64,000 nt of DNA from Cyathus striatus (lineage: Eukaryota > Basidiomycota > Agaricomycetes > Agaricales > Nidulariaceae). The notes under the pieces are model-generated. The model saw nothing but the letters and a program-made list of their open reading frames with translations, was not told the DNA's origin and did no database searches. Below, in pieces: positions 23,390-34,217 of this stretch. The stretch covers positions 558,001-622,000 of the forward strand of contig JAOVFP010000022.1 of assembly GCA_025738555.1 (NCBI GenBank), written 5' to 3'. Position numbers and translations under genes: made by a program. Within the stretch, counting starts at the first letter, position 1, and the number at the start of each line of letters is the position of its first letter.

Positions 23390-24416
23390 ATGCCAGGCCT
23401 ATCCACCTCGCGCTCAATCCTTATAACAGGATCAGTAACAGGCATAGGGTGCGCACTCGCATTAGCCCTCTCTGCCCTCCTACACAAGCCCCAAGTCATC
23501 GCATGTGGTCGGCGTGTCGAGCGGCTCGTAGAGCTCCAGGAGAAAGGGCTCGGGACGCGCCGTTTGGATTTGGGTAGTTTGGATGGGGAGGTTGAGGAGA
23601 TTCTTGAGTTGTATCCTAAGGTGGGTTGTTGAAGTGGTTTTGAGAGGGGTGAATGTTGACGAGGTGTACAGTTGGACACGGTGATTTTCAATGCGGGGAT
23701 ACAGCACCAGTTTGATATTTCGAAGCCGGAGAGTGTTAAGATGGAGAGTACGTGTACCATTTCGTCCTGCTTGACCAAATACTGATAATCGCGTACATGT
23801 AATACAGGAATTGACAGTGAACCAGTTCTAACGATACTCACATGTATCCTACCACACTTCCAAAAACGTTCCGTACGTCCGCTCCCTTCCTCCCCTCCCT
23901 CCTCGTCGCTAACTCGACCCACAACAGGCTGAAGGGAAAGAAAGCACCGTAATCATGATCAAATCAGGCCTCTCCCTCGTCCCGCTGCTGACTGTACCAA
24001 ATTACTGCGCTACGAAAGCAGCGTTGCACAGTTTACAGTGACCCTCCGCGCGATGCTTTGTGGGAGTGGGAGTAGGGCGAGGGTGGTTGAGGTGTATCCG
24101 CCGTGTGTCCTCCTTTGTCGTTTTCGAGAGTGTGGTAATGGATTGATTGGATAGGCTGGTTGAATCGGAGTTGCATGATCGTACGCCCGCCCCTTCCCTT
24201 CCTTTCCTGTACTAATATATACGATAAACAGCGTATGGAACGACAGAGAAGCTGTCGAAGTACTGGATGTTTCTGGAGGAATTTGTTCGGCAGGTTATGC
24301 CCCCCCTCCTGTCGGGGGAGGAGAATATTCCTATTGGAAATTCGATGGGTTGGTGGGAGCGTTTTGGGGAGGGTGCGAAGGAGGAGTTGGCACGGGCTAG
24401 ACTTGCTGGTAGGTGA
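23390..24416 (+). pseudogene. Short-chain dehydrogenase/reductase, nearly intact, one frameshift
   Basis: Six exons fit well: 23390-23620, 23672-23747, 23808-23872, 23928-24102, 24155-24180 and 24232-24416, with introns of 51, 60, 55, 52 and 51 bp. The protein would have about 252 residues. SDR signatures are in order: the cofactor motif ILITGSVTGIG near residue 9, CGRR after strand 2, the structural FNAG motif (TVIFNAGIQ), the catalytic Ser region SGLSLVP, and the YxxxK site in VPNYCATKAALHS. Then come VVEVYPP and LVESELHD, and the C-terminal part with LSKYWMFLEEFVRQVMPP. The frame is lost after ALHS (24030-24041, TGA at 24039). Adding one base restores FTVTLRAML, so this is a one-base deletion or an assembly error. 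The substrate is unknown. It is followed on the same strand by a dead flavin monooxygenase. CpG content is normal. Confidence 0.82.
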
Positions 24417-24951
24417 GGGGAAAATTCATGATTGTGAGAAAGCGGGTGGGATAGTACAGGCTTAAGTATTGGCGTATCACGGAATGGGATCATTTAGAAA
24501 GTGCAATGATATCCTACTATACATTAAAGTTACAACTTACTTGGTACCTGCACCTACACTTCCCGGCTTTTAGTGCAGGTTAGAATGACCAAACCCAACC
24601 CAACATTAGGGTTAACCAACCACGTCTTCCGTCCCCGCCTGGACTGTTGGCGACATTCTTCCGACTGCCACCAACCCAATTGCGCCTCCCTCCCTTCCTC
24701 TCTCTTCCTAACTGTTCCTATCACTCACCTCGTGCAACCGGGGAAATACCATTCTACGATCCGGAGACTCATCTATATGGCTTGGAAGGGAGATAATCAT
24801 TGTGCAATCGTCGCAAGCATGGGTGCTGGCTCGAACCTCGAACTCAAGGAGTACTTTATACCTAGGGAACTGGTTATCTGGTCTCTTTAACCCCCCTCTG
24901 TAAACCCAACAAAAAAAATCGATCCGTCTGCTCCATCTACCCATCGAAATC
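24417..24951. other. Intergenic between SDR and FMO, no gene seen
   Basis: No frame with family motifs. 24890-24951, just before the FMO start, has an A-run and C-rich tracts. Nothing clear as promoter. Confidence 0.4.
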
Positions 24952-26396
24952 ATGGGATCCCTTGAACCACTCACCCGCCTCCCGCGCCCACAGCGCATAC
25001 TCGTAATAGGGGGTGGTCGGACCAGCTGGACTAGTTACACTCCGCAACCTCATCCAGCGTGGGGAATTCTCGCATGTCGAGCTGGTAGAGAGGAGGGACA
25101 ATGTCGGTGGAGTATGGTACGTCCTTTTCCTTTCCTTCTCCCTCTCTCCATCATTCCATCCTTCACTCACTAATACATAACTTCAGGCACCTCTACGGTC
25201 CTACCAAAGAAACAACGACCCCACGCTGGCCCTCCCCCGCCTAGCCAACCCTACCAGGGAACGTTCTCCCCACCTTCCTCTCCTTCTCCTCTTACCCACC
25301 GTTCCCCACTCCCCCGAATGCCCCCAACCAGCCCTTCCCAACGCTCCAAGAGACACACGACCACCTCCGCGCCTTTGCGGCGCCGTTCATAGCTTCCGGG
25401 AAGATCAAGCTCAACACGGAGGTTGTAAGAGTTCAAGAGTTGCCTTCTCCCCTTTCTGCTGAAGATCAATGCGAAGAGGGGATAGTGGGCAGAGGAGGGT
25501 GGAAAGTTGTCTTACGAGATTGGAGTAATAACAAGCAGGGAGAAGAGGGGGAGGAGCATTGGGGTGCGGTGGTGGTTGCTGTGGAGTGGTACGATAATCC
25601 CGTGTGGCCATCCACACCTGGGCTCGATATACTCCGTGAAAAGGGGGTAGCCAAACACGCGAAAGAGTGGCGCGGGGAGAAGGGGTACGAGGGGAAGGTG
25701 TGTCTCTTCCTCTTCCGTTCTCTTGCTTCCTCACAGCCCAAAACTAACCACTGCATATAGAAAATCCTAATAATAGGAAACGTAAACTCCTAAAACGACA
25801 TCGCAGCACACCTAGCCCCCGTAGCCCAGGTCCCAATCTACCAATCCCAGCGGCGCGAGCCATGGCTCCTATTCAAACCCTTCCTGACGCGCGTATACGT
25901 AAGGTCTTCCCTGTGGTATGGTACGAATATACACTGTCTGGACACGTATCCGCGTATTTTGAAGATGGTACAGTGTTAGAGGGGGTGAATTATGTGCTGG
26001 TAGGAACGGGATACCGTCCTTCTCCGAAGTTCATCTATCGCCTTCCCTGCCCCCCTCCTCTTCAACCACAATGAAAGAACTAGTCCCACTAATACCCACA
26101 CCGGCACCCACACCCGCCCGCATGCCCAACCTGCACTGTCTAATCCTACATGCATACAACAACAAGATGGAAGAGAGGAGAAAGGGGACGGGAGGGAATC
26201 CGAGTTCGTTGGTTGTGTTTAGTATTCTTGGTGAGTATGAGTATGTTCGGGCGTTGAGGGACGCCGTGGGTGTTGATCGGGGCTTGATGGGGTTTTGCCG
26301 AGTTGGAGTGAGGAGATGGTTAAAGAGCGTGTGGGGATGTATGAGTTGAAGGAGGGGGCTTTGTGGCGGGCTAAAAAGCGGGAAGAGGGTATGTAG
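24952..26396 (+). pseudogene. Flavin-containing monooxygenase (FMO-like), dead
   Basis: The order of FMO parts is clear across frames. These are the FAD motif (RILVIGGG, then shifted GPAGLVTLRNLI), LVERRDNVGGVW, PRWPSPA, LRAFAAPFIASGKIKL, WPSTPGLD, KHAKEWRG, the NADPH-binding strand KILIIGNVNS followed by NDIAAHLAPVAQVPIY, VLVGTGYRPSP, RMPNLHCLILHAYN and a helical C-terminus YEYVRALRDAVG. Introns after VGGVW (ending near 25186) and after YEGK (ending 25760) fit. Lesions are a frameshift at about 25017, TAG at 25242-25244, TAA at 25791-25793, a frameshift near 25880, and further frame changes near 26070 and 26285. The two stops are not CpG transitions. With this many lesions sequencing error is unlikely. 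The family hydroxylates N or S atoms of small molecules, but the substrate cannot be inferred. Confidence 0.85.
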
Positions 26397-26528
26397 GCGG
26401 TGTAAGTACTTAGGGAAGTTGAACTTAATGTATAGTAGGATATCATTGTACTTTCTAAACAATAATATTGCCGTGATATAGTACGACAATATATACGCCT
26501 ATACTATCGTATCCACCGTCCCTCGATC

Positions 26529-26747
26529 TCACTTCTCCCCACCTCCCCGCAAATCTACCGTGCCACCCTCCCCCTTCTCCCCCTCCCTGAAGCACTCCCG
26601 CCAATCCTTCGAATTTCTAATCGAAATATTTTCCTCCCCCGACAGGAGGGGGGACATAATCTGCCGTATAACCTCGTCCAGGGGCACTTCGATAGCCTCT
26701 CCGTTATTCTGTACGCTATTTATCAAAGAGGCCAGTACTTGAACCAT
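26529..26747 (-). pseudogene. SDR C-terminal fragment (second copy of last SDR exon)
   Basis: The minus-strand frame reads RQIMSPLLSGEENISIRNS, followed by a WRE-type helix. This matches RQVMPPLLSGEENIPIGNS in the last exon of the SDR at 23390-24416. Just upstream, another frame gives ERLSK, matching EKLSK, so it is frameshifted. No other SDR exon is nearby. It is a decayed fragment of a paralogous SDR in opposite orientation. Confidence 0.75.
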
Positions 26748-26749
26748 TC

Positions 26750-27239
26750 CAGTACGTAATTGAGCAGGAAAACGCTGCTAGTGCTGGCAGTAATGGCAAA
26801 TATTAACACGTTAGCAAGGTGCCTCAAGGGCCTAGGGGCTGAATGTTCCTGCGACATTCCAACGAATTATCTGCCGACATGGCTATGTTGGCGTAGCTGA
26901 GATGTGTTGGGGGCTCTGCCTCCATAGGGCGTGAGTTTCGTTGGAAGGATACCCATCAGAGTACAATGAATTGGCCTGGAATGCGTGTTCGTGATTGTAG
27001 ATGCTAAAGGCATGCGAGGCCACAGTCACGTGACTTGTTCAACGAATGAGATTGTAAACTTTATGGGGGAGTATGCTACCGTGGGTTGGGTACCATGAGG
27101 CGAGGTCATCGTCAGTGACAGCAACGGTGACCGTTTGACATCGCTCAGGAAGGCTGAACTAGGCCCGAAGTGTTGGCCAAAGTTTGACAATGATAGAGAC
27201 GATTGAAAAGTTTGGTTCAGGATCCATATGGATAGTAAG
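26750..27239. other. No gene seen; CpG-rich unique-looking DNA
   Basis: A short stretch at 27100-27170 (GAGGTCATCGTCAGTGACAG) resembles 30295-30330, so even this part is locally duplicated. No coding evidence. Confidence 0.4.
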
Positions 27240-27610
27240 TCCAGGTAGATTACAAAGGAGACGTCATCTGGCAATGTGAACGTCATTTTGTAGTGTACGA
27301 ACAGTGGACTACGTTTGAGGCAGGAGCCCGCGGATCCTTGCCAGGCTCCTACAACTTCAAGCGCTGGTTTGCTGGGGGGTGTAAGCCTTGCATGATGTAC
27401 ACAGTGCAGAAACACTATCTGGCGACCGGCAAGGAACGCATGGCTGGCTGAGCAGGCATATGCCAACACCACCAGCGAGTGACCACAAGCCCTGCATGAT
27501 ACGATAGTTGACATGGTAGGTGGGGAGACAAGCAAGAAGTTGTAGAGTGATCTAGGATTTCCTGCATAGGGAACGTTAGTGGACAACACAACGAGAGTCG
27601 GCGCATGCAT
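27026..27610 (-). CDS. Questionable 194-residue ORF, unknown
   Basis: An uninterrupted minus-strand frame starting MHAPTLVVLSTNVPYAGNP. The corresponding region of the duplicated copy (29345-29542) keeps STNVPYIGNP but then loses the frame. No domain is recognised. The frame lies mostly in repeated DNA and may be chance. Confidence 0.15.
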   Translation of the reverse strand: MHAPTLVVLSTNVPYAGNPRSLYNFLLVSPPTMSTIVSCRACGHSLVVLAYACSASHAFLAGRQIVFLHCVHHARLTPPSKPALEVVGAWQGSAGSCLKRSPLFVHYKMTFTLPDDVSFVIYLDLLSIWILNQTFQSSLSLSNFGQHFGPSSAFLSDVKRSPLLSLTMTSPHGTQPTVAYSPIKFTISFVEQVT

Positions 27611-30270
27611 ACCTTAGAGATATATAACCACCACCACATCCAGACATAAAGGGCTACTACGCCGCCGAAGTGTTGAGTTGGATTGGGTAGCCTAGTAGCT
27701 ACCTAGCATGTGTCGTACGGTATGATTCGTGCATTCGGGAGGTCTCATAAACTCTCGCAGCAACTTCTAATACAGCAGACTTAGAAGCGAGAGGGGACTG
27801 CAGACTGGATGATCCTGTACGTATATTCCTATGTAAGAACAGAAACCGGTCAGCAGCTAACGAAACCGAAAGAGTCGATACAGACCTTGCCATAGGTAGC
27901 GCACATCCATGTCTCCGCCCTTCCGGGGCCATTCCCTTTCATAGACCTAATTCCTCAGCCTGGTAGTAAACTGCATAAGTTAGTAACCTCGTGTCTTTTC
28001 ATGCATTGTTGACCTATGTGGGTAGATCCATAAGAAACTGGAGGCGAAGAAATACCAAGGACATGAACCTTACAAGCCCCAAAGCGAACCCCCATGTTGA
28101 CACAGCTGCTGCTTCGGAGAGTTGTATAATGTATGCACAGCGAGGGATGGGGTTTGCAGTGGCACAGGTTTCAAGGAGTGACAAAATCAAGTATCCTGAC
28201 GCATGCTCTGGATTTGGCGTTGCACCCCCAGGTACATCCGTCACCCTCCACCATACAGCCTGTAATCCCACTCTTCATAAGCACCGTTTGCACAGAGGGT
28301 GAACAAAATCATACCACAAGCGCCACATTTGACCATTTCCACAATACGAAAGACAAATCACCTGCTATCCCGCGCTATGCTGGGTATCCTGGTATCGGTA
28401 CCTTCGAAGCAACATGGGAGTGTCGGAAACGCAAGCAATGGGGAGACAACCTCCAAGAATCGCATAAGCAGCAAGGCAATACGCAAGGGAGAGGATAGTG
28501 ATATTGGAGAGCAGCCTGTAGCAAAACGGACTCGGTCTGGGCATTCATCGGTTGGAAGCCCCACACCCCAGATATCTGTACCCCTCCTACATCCTCATCT
28601 TCAAACACAAACCACTCCGAGTACACTTTGCCCACAGGCATCCCCGAAGCAGGAGGAATAGCCTTTTCAATCGATGCCCCCTTAGTCACATAGCGTACAA
28701 GCATCTTCATCACCCATACGATGGACGACACCCCCACCATCTCCCCTGACGCTGCAGAAGGTGAAGTTATGGCGGTACTGCTGAGCAGGCAGCCGAAGGA
28801 AGAATGAGGGAGAATGTGCTGAGGAATGATGGTAGGATGATGTCGATGGTAGTTGACAGCTCTGGTGTCAGAGAGACATAAGAGCTTTTGAATGTGATCA
28901 ATTACAATGAGGGTGTCGATGCTCCGGTACGTTCCTGCTCGTCTCGTATACGAAACACCATTGGGCGATGAGAACGTCATTTTGCAGTGTGTAGACTGTG
29001 GACAGTCTACAGAACTATGCCTAGGCTCCTACAACGTCAAGCACAAGTTTCCTGGGTGGCCTAAGCCTTGTACGATGAACATGATGCAGCAACGCTATCC
29101 GGCGACCAGCAAGGAACGTTGAGCAGGGAACGTGGTAAGTTTTGAGGGTGTCGATGCTCCAAGTGCGTCCTACGTCTCGTATAAGAGACGCCATCTAGCG
29201 ACGAGGACGTCATTTTGTAGTGTGTGGGCTGGACTATGTCTGAGACAGGGATACCCGTGGATCCCTGCTAGGCTCCTACAACTTCAAGCGCAGGTTTCCT
29301 AGGTGGCATAAGTTTTGCATGATGAACATGGTGCAGCAACGCTATCAGGCGACCCAAAAGGAACGTATAGCTGGCGGAGCAGGCATATACCAACACCACC
29401 AGCGAGAACCACAAGCCCTGCATGATCGTGCAATACAATAGCTGAAGTGGTAGGTGGGGGAAAGCGAGAAGTTGTAGGGAGATTCAGGATTTCCTATATA
29501 GGGAACGTTGGTGGACAATGCAAAGGGGATCAACATATACATACCTTAGAGAGGTATAACCACCACCACCCACCACATCCAGGCATAGGTCACGATACTG
29601 CCGAAATAGTGCTGAGCTGGAACGTGTAGCCTACTAGCCACCTAACATGTGTCGTTCACTACGAGTCATGCATTTGCCAATCTCCATGAGCATCGAGGGA
29701 TGGTCGGCCGTAAAGGATATCCTCAAGAGGTCTGGAGCACTCTCGAGGCTGAAATTTCTAATACAGCGGACGTAGAGGCGAGACGGGATTGCAGACCGGA
29801 TGGTCGTGTACTGTTATTCCCATGTAAAACAGTTAGCAGCTAACGAAACCGGAGGAGTCAGTACAGACCTTGTAGGCAGAGCACATCCACGTCAGGCCCT
29901 TCCTGTGTTCTTCCCCTTCCTAACCCCCTTGCGCGTGGTCATCGATTCATCCTTGATTCCAGAGCACGATGTCGAGGCCACGTCAATTGCTTGACATGAT
30001 TTCTCAACCTGGTACAAAACCGCACAGGTACATTGTCTCTTTTCGTGTGTTCGTAGACCTGGGTTGGTAAGTTGATGAGAAGCTGAAGATAACGCGATAC
30101 CAAGACAAGTACCTTATAGGCCCCAGAGTGTAAAGGAACCCCAGTTAACGTTGGCAACAATTGCTACTTCGGAGAGTTGTGCGATGTACGCACATTGCAC
30201 AGCGCGAGATGGGTTTAGCAGTGGGACAGGTTGTAATTGGTGAGAAAGAACAAGTATATTGACGCATAGT
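27240..30270. repeat. Local direct duplication, units R1 (27240-28210), R3 (28909-29144) and R2 (29145-30270)
   Basis: R1 and R2 align along most of their length in the same orientation. Shared stretches include GACGTCATTTTGTAGTGT, GGCTCCTACAACTTCAAGCG, ACCACAAGCCCTGCATGAT and CAGCAGCTAACGAAACCG. R3 repeats the first ~236 bp of R2 in tandem; both begin GAGGGTGTCGATGCTCC. Divergence is substantial, so the event is old or the family is dispersed. 28211-28908 between the copies holds an unrecognised open frame (28299-28661, with GEQPVAKRTRSG). R1 and R2 are too close and lack LTR landmarks, so this is not an LTR element. Confidence 0.7.
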
Positions 30271-30489
30271 AAGTTAACGTAGAATTTGCAGAATGACGAG
30301 GTCATCGCCGGAGACAACGACAGCGACCAACTGAGGTTCGATGCAAGGCGCACGATGGTTTCACACTTGTTTGTTCATATTGTGTAGAGACACCTCGATT
30401 AAACTTTGGCTAATACTCGGGGGGATGGCCGAACTATGACCCTCGACGTCCAACCGTTAACGCATCACCGCAGCGTGTCGCAGTCAGTG

Positions 30490-32010
30490 TCATTGACGAT
30501 GACCACACTACTTCGTTTTTCTATCTCGTACACTGGCACTGAAAAGTGGACAATCATGCCACTGAAATGCCGCACAAAAACCCACCCCCCACCCAAACCA
30601 ACCGTAGACCCCCACGTATCTCAGCTACTCCAACGTAGCCTTGTCCGGGATAGTATCAGTCGTTGGAATGCCACTGGCACCTTCAGGGCTACAATGTACG
30701 TGACTTGCTTACCTCGCCTTTCTTCTCAGGCTGCTTATTGATCTTTATTGCAGTGAAGAGACATATGTGCACCTAGGCCTGTAAGCATGTGCTTCTACTA
30801 CACGCTGGAATCTGGATGAAGGCCCTACGGAGTTCATGAGGAGGTAGAGGGTAAGGGGAAAGCAACGGACCTGTTCATTCTCTATCAGCAAAGTCTGTGT
30901 TTCCACTTCTCGTCGCGTTAGCTGCTGACCTCTGTCCAGCAAAAGGAAGAAATCGAGTACACTGCCATCTGCAGAATCCCTATCCCCTCTCACCTTCAAA
31001 GCTTACAACCGGTCGTAGCGCGGGCTCACCATGCCTCTCGAGGATATCCATTACGGCTCACTGTTCTTCTGGCATGACCCATCGCTCTTCATGTGGTCCT
31101 ACTGCGGTGCTGGTCAAGCCAGCTACAGTCACCTATGCACACCCAGCGCTTTTTACCGTTACCAGATGTTATTCGTCAGCTTGGCTGCCTTTTAGTTTGG
31201 GGTGTGGATGTGGGGTTACATAGGTTCTAGGTATGCATCTGCCACCGTTTCTCGTTGTTCTATCTACTGACGTTTCCCATCATGATGCAAGCAAATCATA
31301 TAAATCTACCAAACCTGTTCGAAATGCCTCTCGCCCCCTTCATTCTCACTCAATAAGCTGCTGTTTCGCGTTATGAAAGTGCTGTATATTCTAGGTCCCC
31401 TTTTTCAGTCCAGAATCAATTGCACGATTGAGAGAATTGGTTCAGGGCGATTCTGGTCACGTGACGTTGGCTCTGTCAAGCTACACTTCGTGAAAGCTGA
31501 CTCGCTGGATACTTACGCAAGGGTCTACGGTGTATCACATTCCTTCCACATTATACGTTGTTTATGTTATTAAACGCAGTATCGTTATCGCTACTAGCTA
31601 CTCTGGCTTGGTACGAGTGGTATACAGTCACAGCGCGAAGAAAGAGGTACTCAGTCCCCTTTCTCGTAGCTGCCTAGGAAGCCTACCCCGACATCGTTGA
31701 GATTGCACTACGTAAGATCCTTCGTAGATATAGGTATAGCTTCCCCTGGCATTCGCAGAGAGAGCATTGACACGCGGATTCCTATCTCGTTACATACCCG
31801 TTACGTGACCTTTGCGTAGATGGAGAAGGGACTGAGCGAGATGCGTATTGGACAGCGATCCGTGACGCGTGAAGAAGGATATTCTGCGTGACACCTTCAT
31901 CCTGCCTTATACCCCCGAGAGACAAGGATATGTCTGTAACGCCTGCGATTCCCGAAATGTTTTTTCGTCCGTTACCTAGCCCGCTACATGCAACGTACAG
32001 AAATACAAGT
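30490..32010. repeat. CpG-rich copy of a paralogous segment (partner 61620-63160)
   Basis: It aligns in the same orientation with 61620-63160. Matching anchor words are GGAATGCCACTGGCACCTTC / GGAATGTTATTGGCATGTTC, GTGAAGAGACATATGTGCAC / GTGAAGAGAGATATGTGCAT, GTTTATGTTATTAAACGCAG / GTCCATGTTATTAAATGTGA and TATGTCTGTAACGCCTGCGA / TATGTATCTGTAACACCTAC. Here CpG is kept; in the partner the same sites are TpG or CpA. Open frames at 30406-30741 and 30897-31223 have no recognisable domain, and neither copy has a consistent long frame. Possibly part of a transposable element. Confidence 0.8.
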
Positions 32011-33500
32011 GATTCAGTAGATGTCATGGAGATGGTCGTGTGTGGTATTCGTTGTACAACACCGTTTGTCCTCCACTCGTAGACGCTTCTTGTTGCTTAC
32101 AATGGGTGAAATTACGAAATCAAGGCGCAGCGCGCGGGTGTCATTACTTGCTTGTGTTCGGTCCGGACCCCGCCGACTACCCCGGGACAAGCAAGGTAGC
32201 GCAATGATTCAGGACACAATGTAGAATTGAACAAATGCGAGGCTCGTAGTCCAATGCCGTCTGGTGTTGACGTATTGACGCTGTTTCCAACTCGGGTGAG
32301 AATCAAGAGATTGATGGCAGAATGAGACTTGCGGCACGGCTTTGCGTAGCAGCGGCCCGCGGGTGGCATGGAGGGTCGTCGCGAGGGTGTATTAGGAAGA
32401 ATGTACTAACAGTGCACCTTCCCATAACACCTGCGGTGTGAAGGGATTGACGAGAGTTTTATTCACTCGTTATGTGAGTCGGTGTGGACAGAGATGAGTG
32501 TGAGAGTGGAGACGTATTTGGAGATTCTGATAGATTTCCAAAGTTTCGAAACAGTTAACTTGCTGTAGATGGAAGCTTGATTCGGAGTATCTTATTCGGA
32601 TTATAAAGAAATAAGGCCGGCAAGCGGCATTGCCCACTACCTTACTTTTTACGAGGATGAGTGGAACAAATAGTATATTACCATAAATTTATGTAGTACA
32701 GAGAACAATGTAACAGAGAGTAAAAAGAATGTTTATACTATACATACCAAACTGGGAAAGGGTACTTATGGCTAATGTTGCCAACATTCATATTCAACAG
32801 TTCCCTCTGATTTTTTCCCTCCCCTCCCGATTCCCTCACTGCTCCCAATTCAAAGAACAAACACAGAACTGTGAACATGAAGAAGCAAATGGAAGTGAAT
32901 GTCCAGTTTCATAGCTCCAGTAAGTTGCAGCATTGTATTCTGTATCACAGACTCCCACCCAATCCCATCATGAACGCAAAAAGTTCTGCATAGACATGAT
33001 ACATGTGGTATGTACTATTTATCATTCAAGCAGCAGGTTCAAATGAACCTGCCCTTTGAAGGGGCCCAAGCTTTTCATCCCACTTCCAAATGTGATAGAG
33101 TCCTCTGTAACTCTAACGAGCTCCAGCACACTGATTCCAAATCCTACATAGCTGAATGCTATGCTGGTAGTGAGCAAGGTGTAGACACAAGTGTCGGAGG
33201 AGGTGGTGTTGGTGTTGGACTGGGGATGAGGCATCAACAATGACAGTGGTGGTGGTGGGCAAGTAGTAGATGTCACTGTGGGGACAAGAGGTAGCAAGGA
33301 CATTGAGACTAAGTGAGGGAGGTGTTTACCTGCCATCAATGCATGCATTGATAGCTTATGACTTTGTGTTGATGACCTGTGGGGGCTTGACATGGGGGAC
33401 ATTGACTATGTGGCTTGGTGTTGACACTATTCTGACCTGTGCAGATAGCAAGAGGTTGACATAACGAGAACAAATGAGGATGGGGTGGAAGAATAGGGGA
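32011..33500. other. No gene seen; CpG-rich to CpG-poor transition near 32650
   Basis: 32011-32640 is CpG-rich (for example GCGCAGCGCGCGGGTG near 32125). From about 32650 the sequence becomes AT-rich with very few CpG. Open frames on both strands at 33010-33464 are low-complexity and unrecognised. Confidence 0.45.
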
Positions 33501-33503
33501 GGT

Positions 33504-34217
33504 ATGAAGTATGACACCTTACACATGTGGAAACCCCGACCACATGTGCAGAAGTTCTGGCCACATGTGTGACTAGGGAAATTCACACATTCCCATGCAA
33601 AATTCCACACATTGCTAAGTTAGACCCACACTTTGCTAAGTATAAATAATAATAATAATAATGGGCTGTCACACTACATAACTTAAGTTACAACTGCAGT
33701 ATGTATGTCATGTGACATAGGTAAAGGGCAAAAATCTCGGTCTAGATAGTACACAATGCAAGCAATAACAACCCCATGCCCCTCAAATATATCTTGCTTG
33801 ATGCCCAAAGAAGCCACAGGATAGGGCACTGATGACTTACTGCGTCATCATCAACAGAGTGTTGCTTTCATCTGTTTCATGCAGTCAGTCATCAGTGCCC
33901 TATCCTGTGGCTTCTTTGGGCATTGAGCAAGATATATTTGAGGGGTGCAGGGTTGTTATTGCTTGCATTGCATATTATTTAGACTGAGATTTTTGCCCTT
34001 TACCTATGTCACATGGCATACATACTGCAGTTGTAACTTAAGTTATGTAGTATGACAGCCCATTATTATTATTATTTATACCTAACAAAGCGTGGGTTTA
34101 ACTTAGCAACATGTGGAATTTTGCATGGGAATGTGTGAATTTCCCTAGCCACATGTGTGGCCAGAACTTCTGCACATGTGACTGGGGTTTCCACATGTGT
34201 AAGGTGTCGTTTTTCAT
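33504..34217. mobile_element. Long-hairpin foldback element (arms ~330 bp, loop 51 bp)
   Basis: The left arm 33504-33836 and right arm 33888-34217 are inverted copies of each other. They share GACACCTTACACATGTGG at the outer end, an AAT/ATT triplet run (near 33648 and 34063) and GGGCACTGATGAC/GTCATCAGTGCCC next to the loop. The arms differ at scattered bases. No ORF and no clear target duplication are visible, so the exact outer ends are uncertain by a few bases. Confidence 0.93.

Noticed and set aside
23808..23872. Apparent stop in SDR exon 3 (reading NQF then stop)
   Set aside because: Using the phase-1 splice from 23747, the exon reads RIDSEPVLTILTCILPHFQ with no stop.
27240..30270. LTR pair of a retrotransposon
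   Set aside because: Copies are too diverged and too close, with no TG..CA ends, primer site or pol between them.
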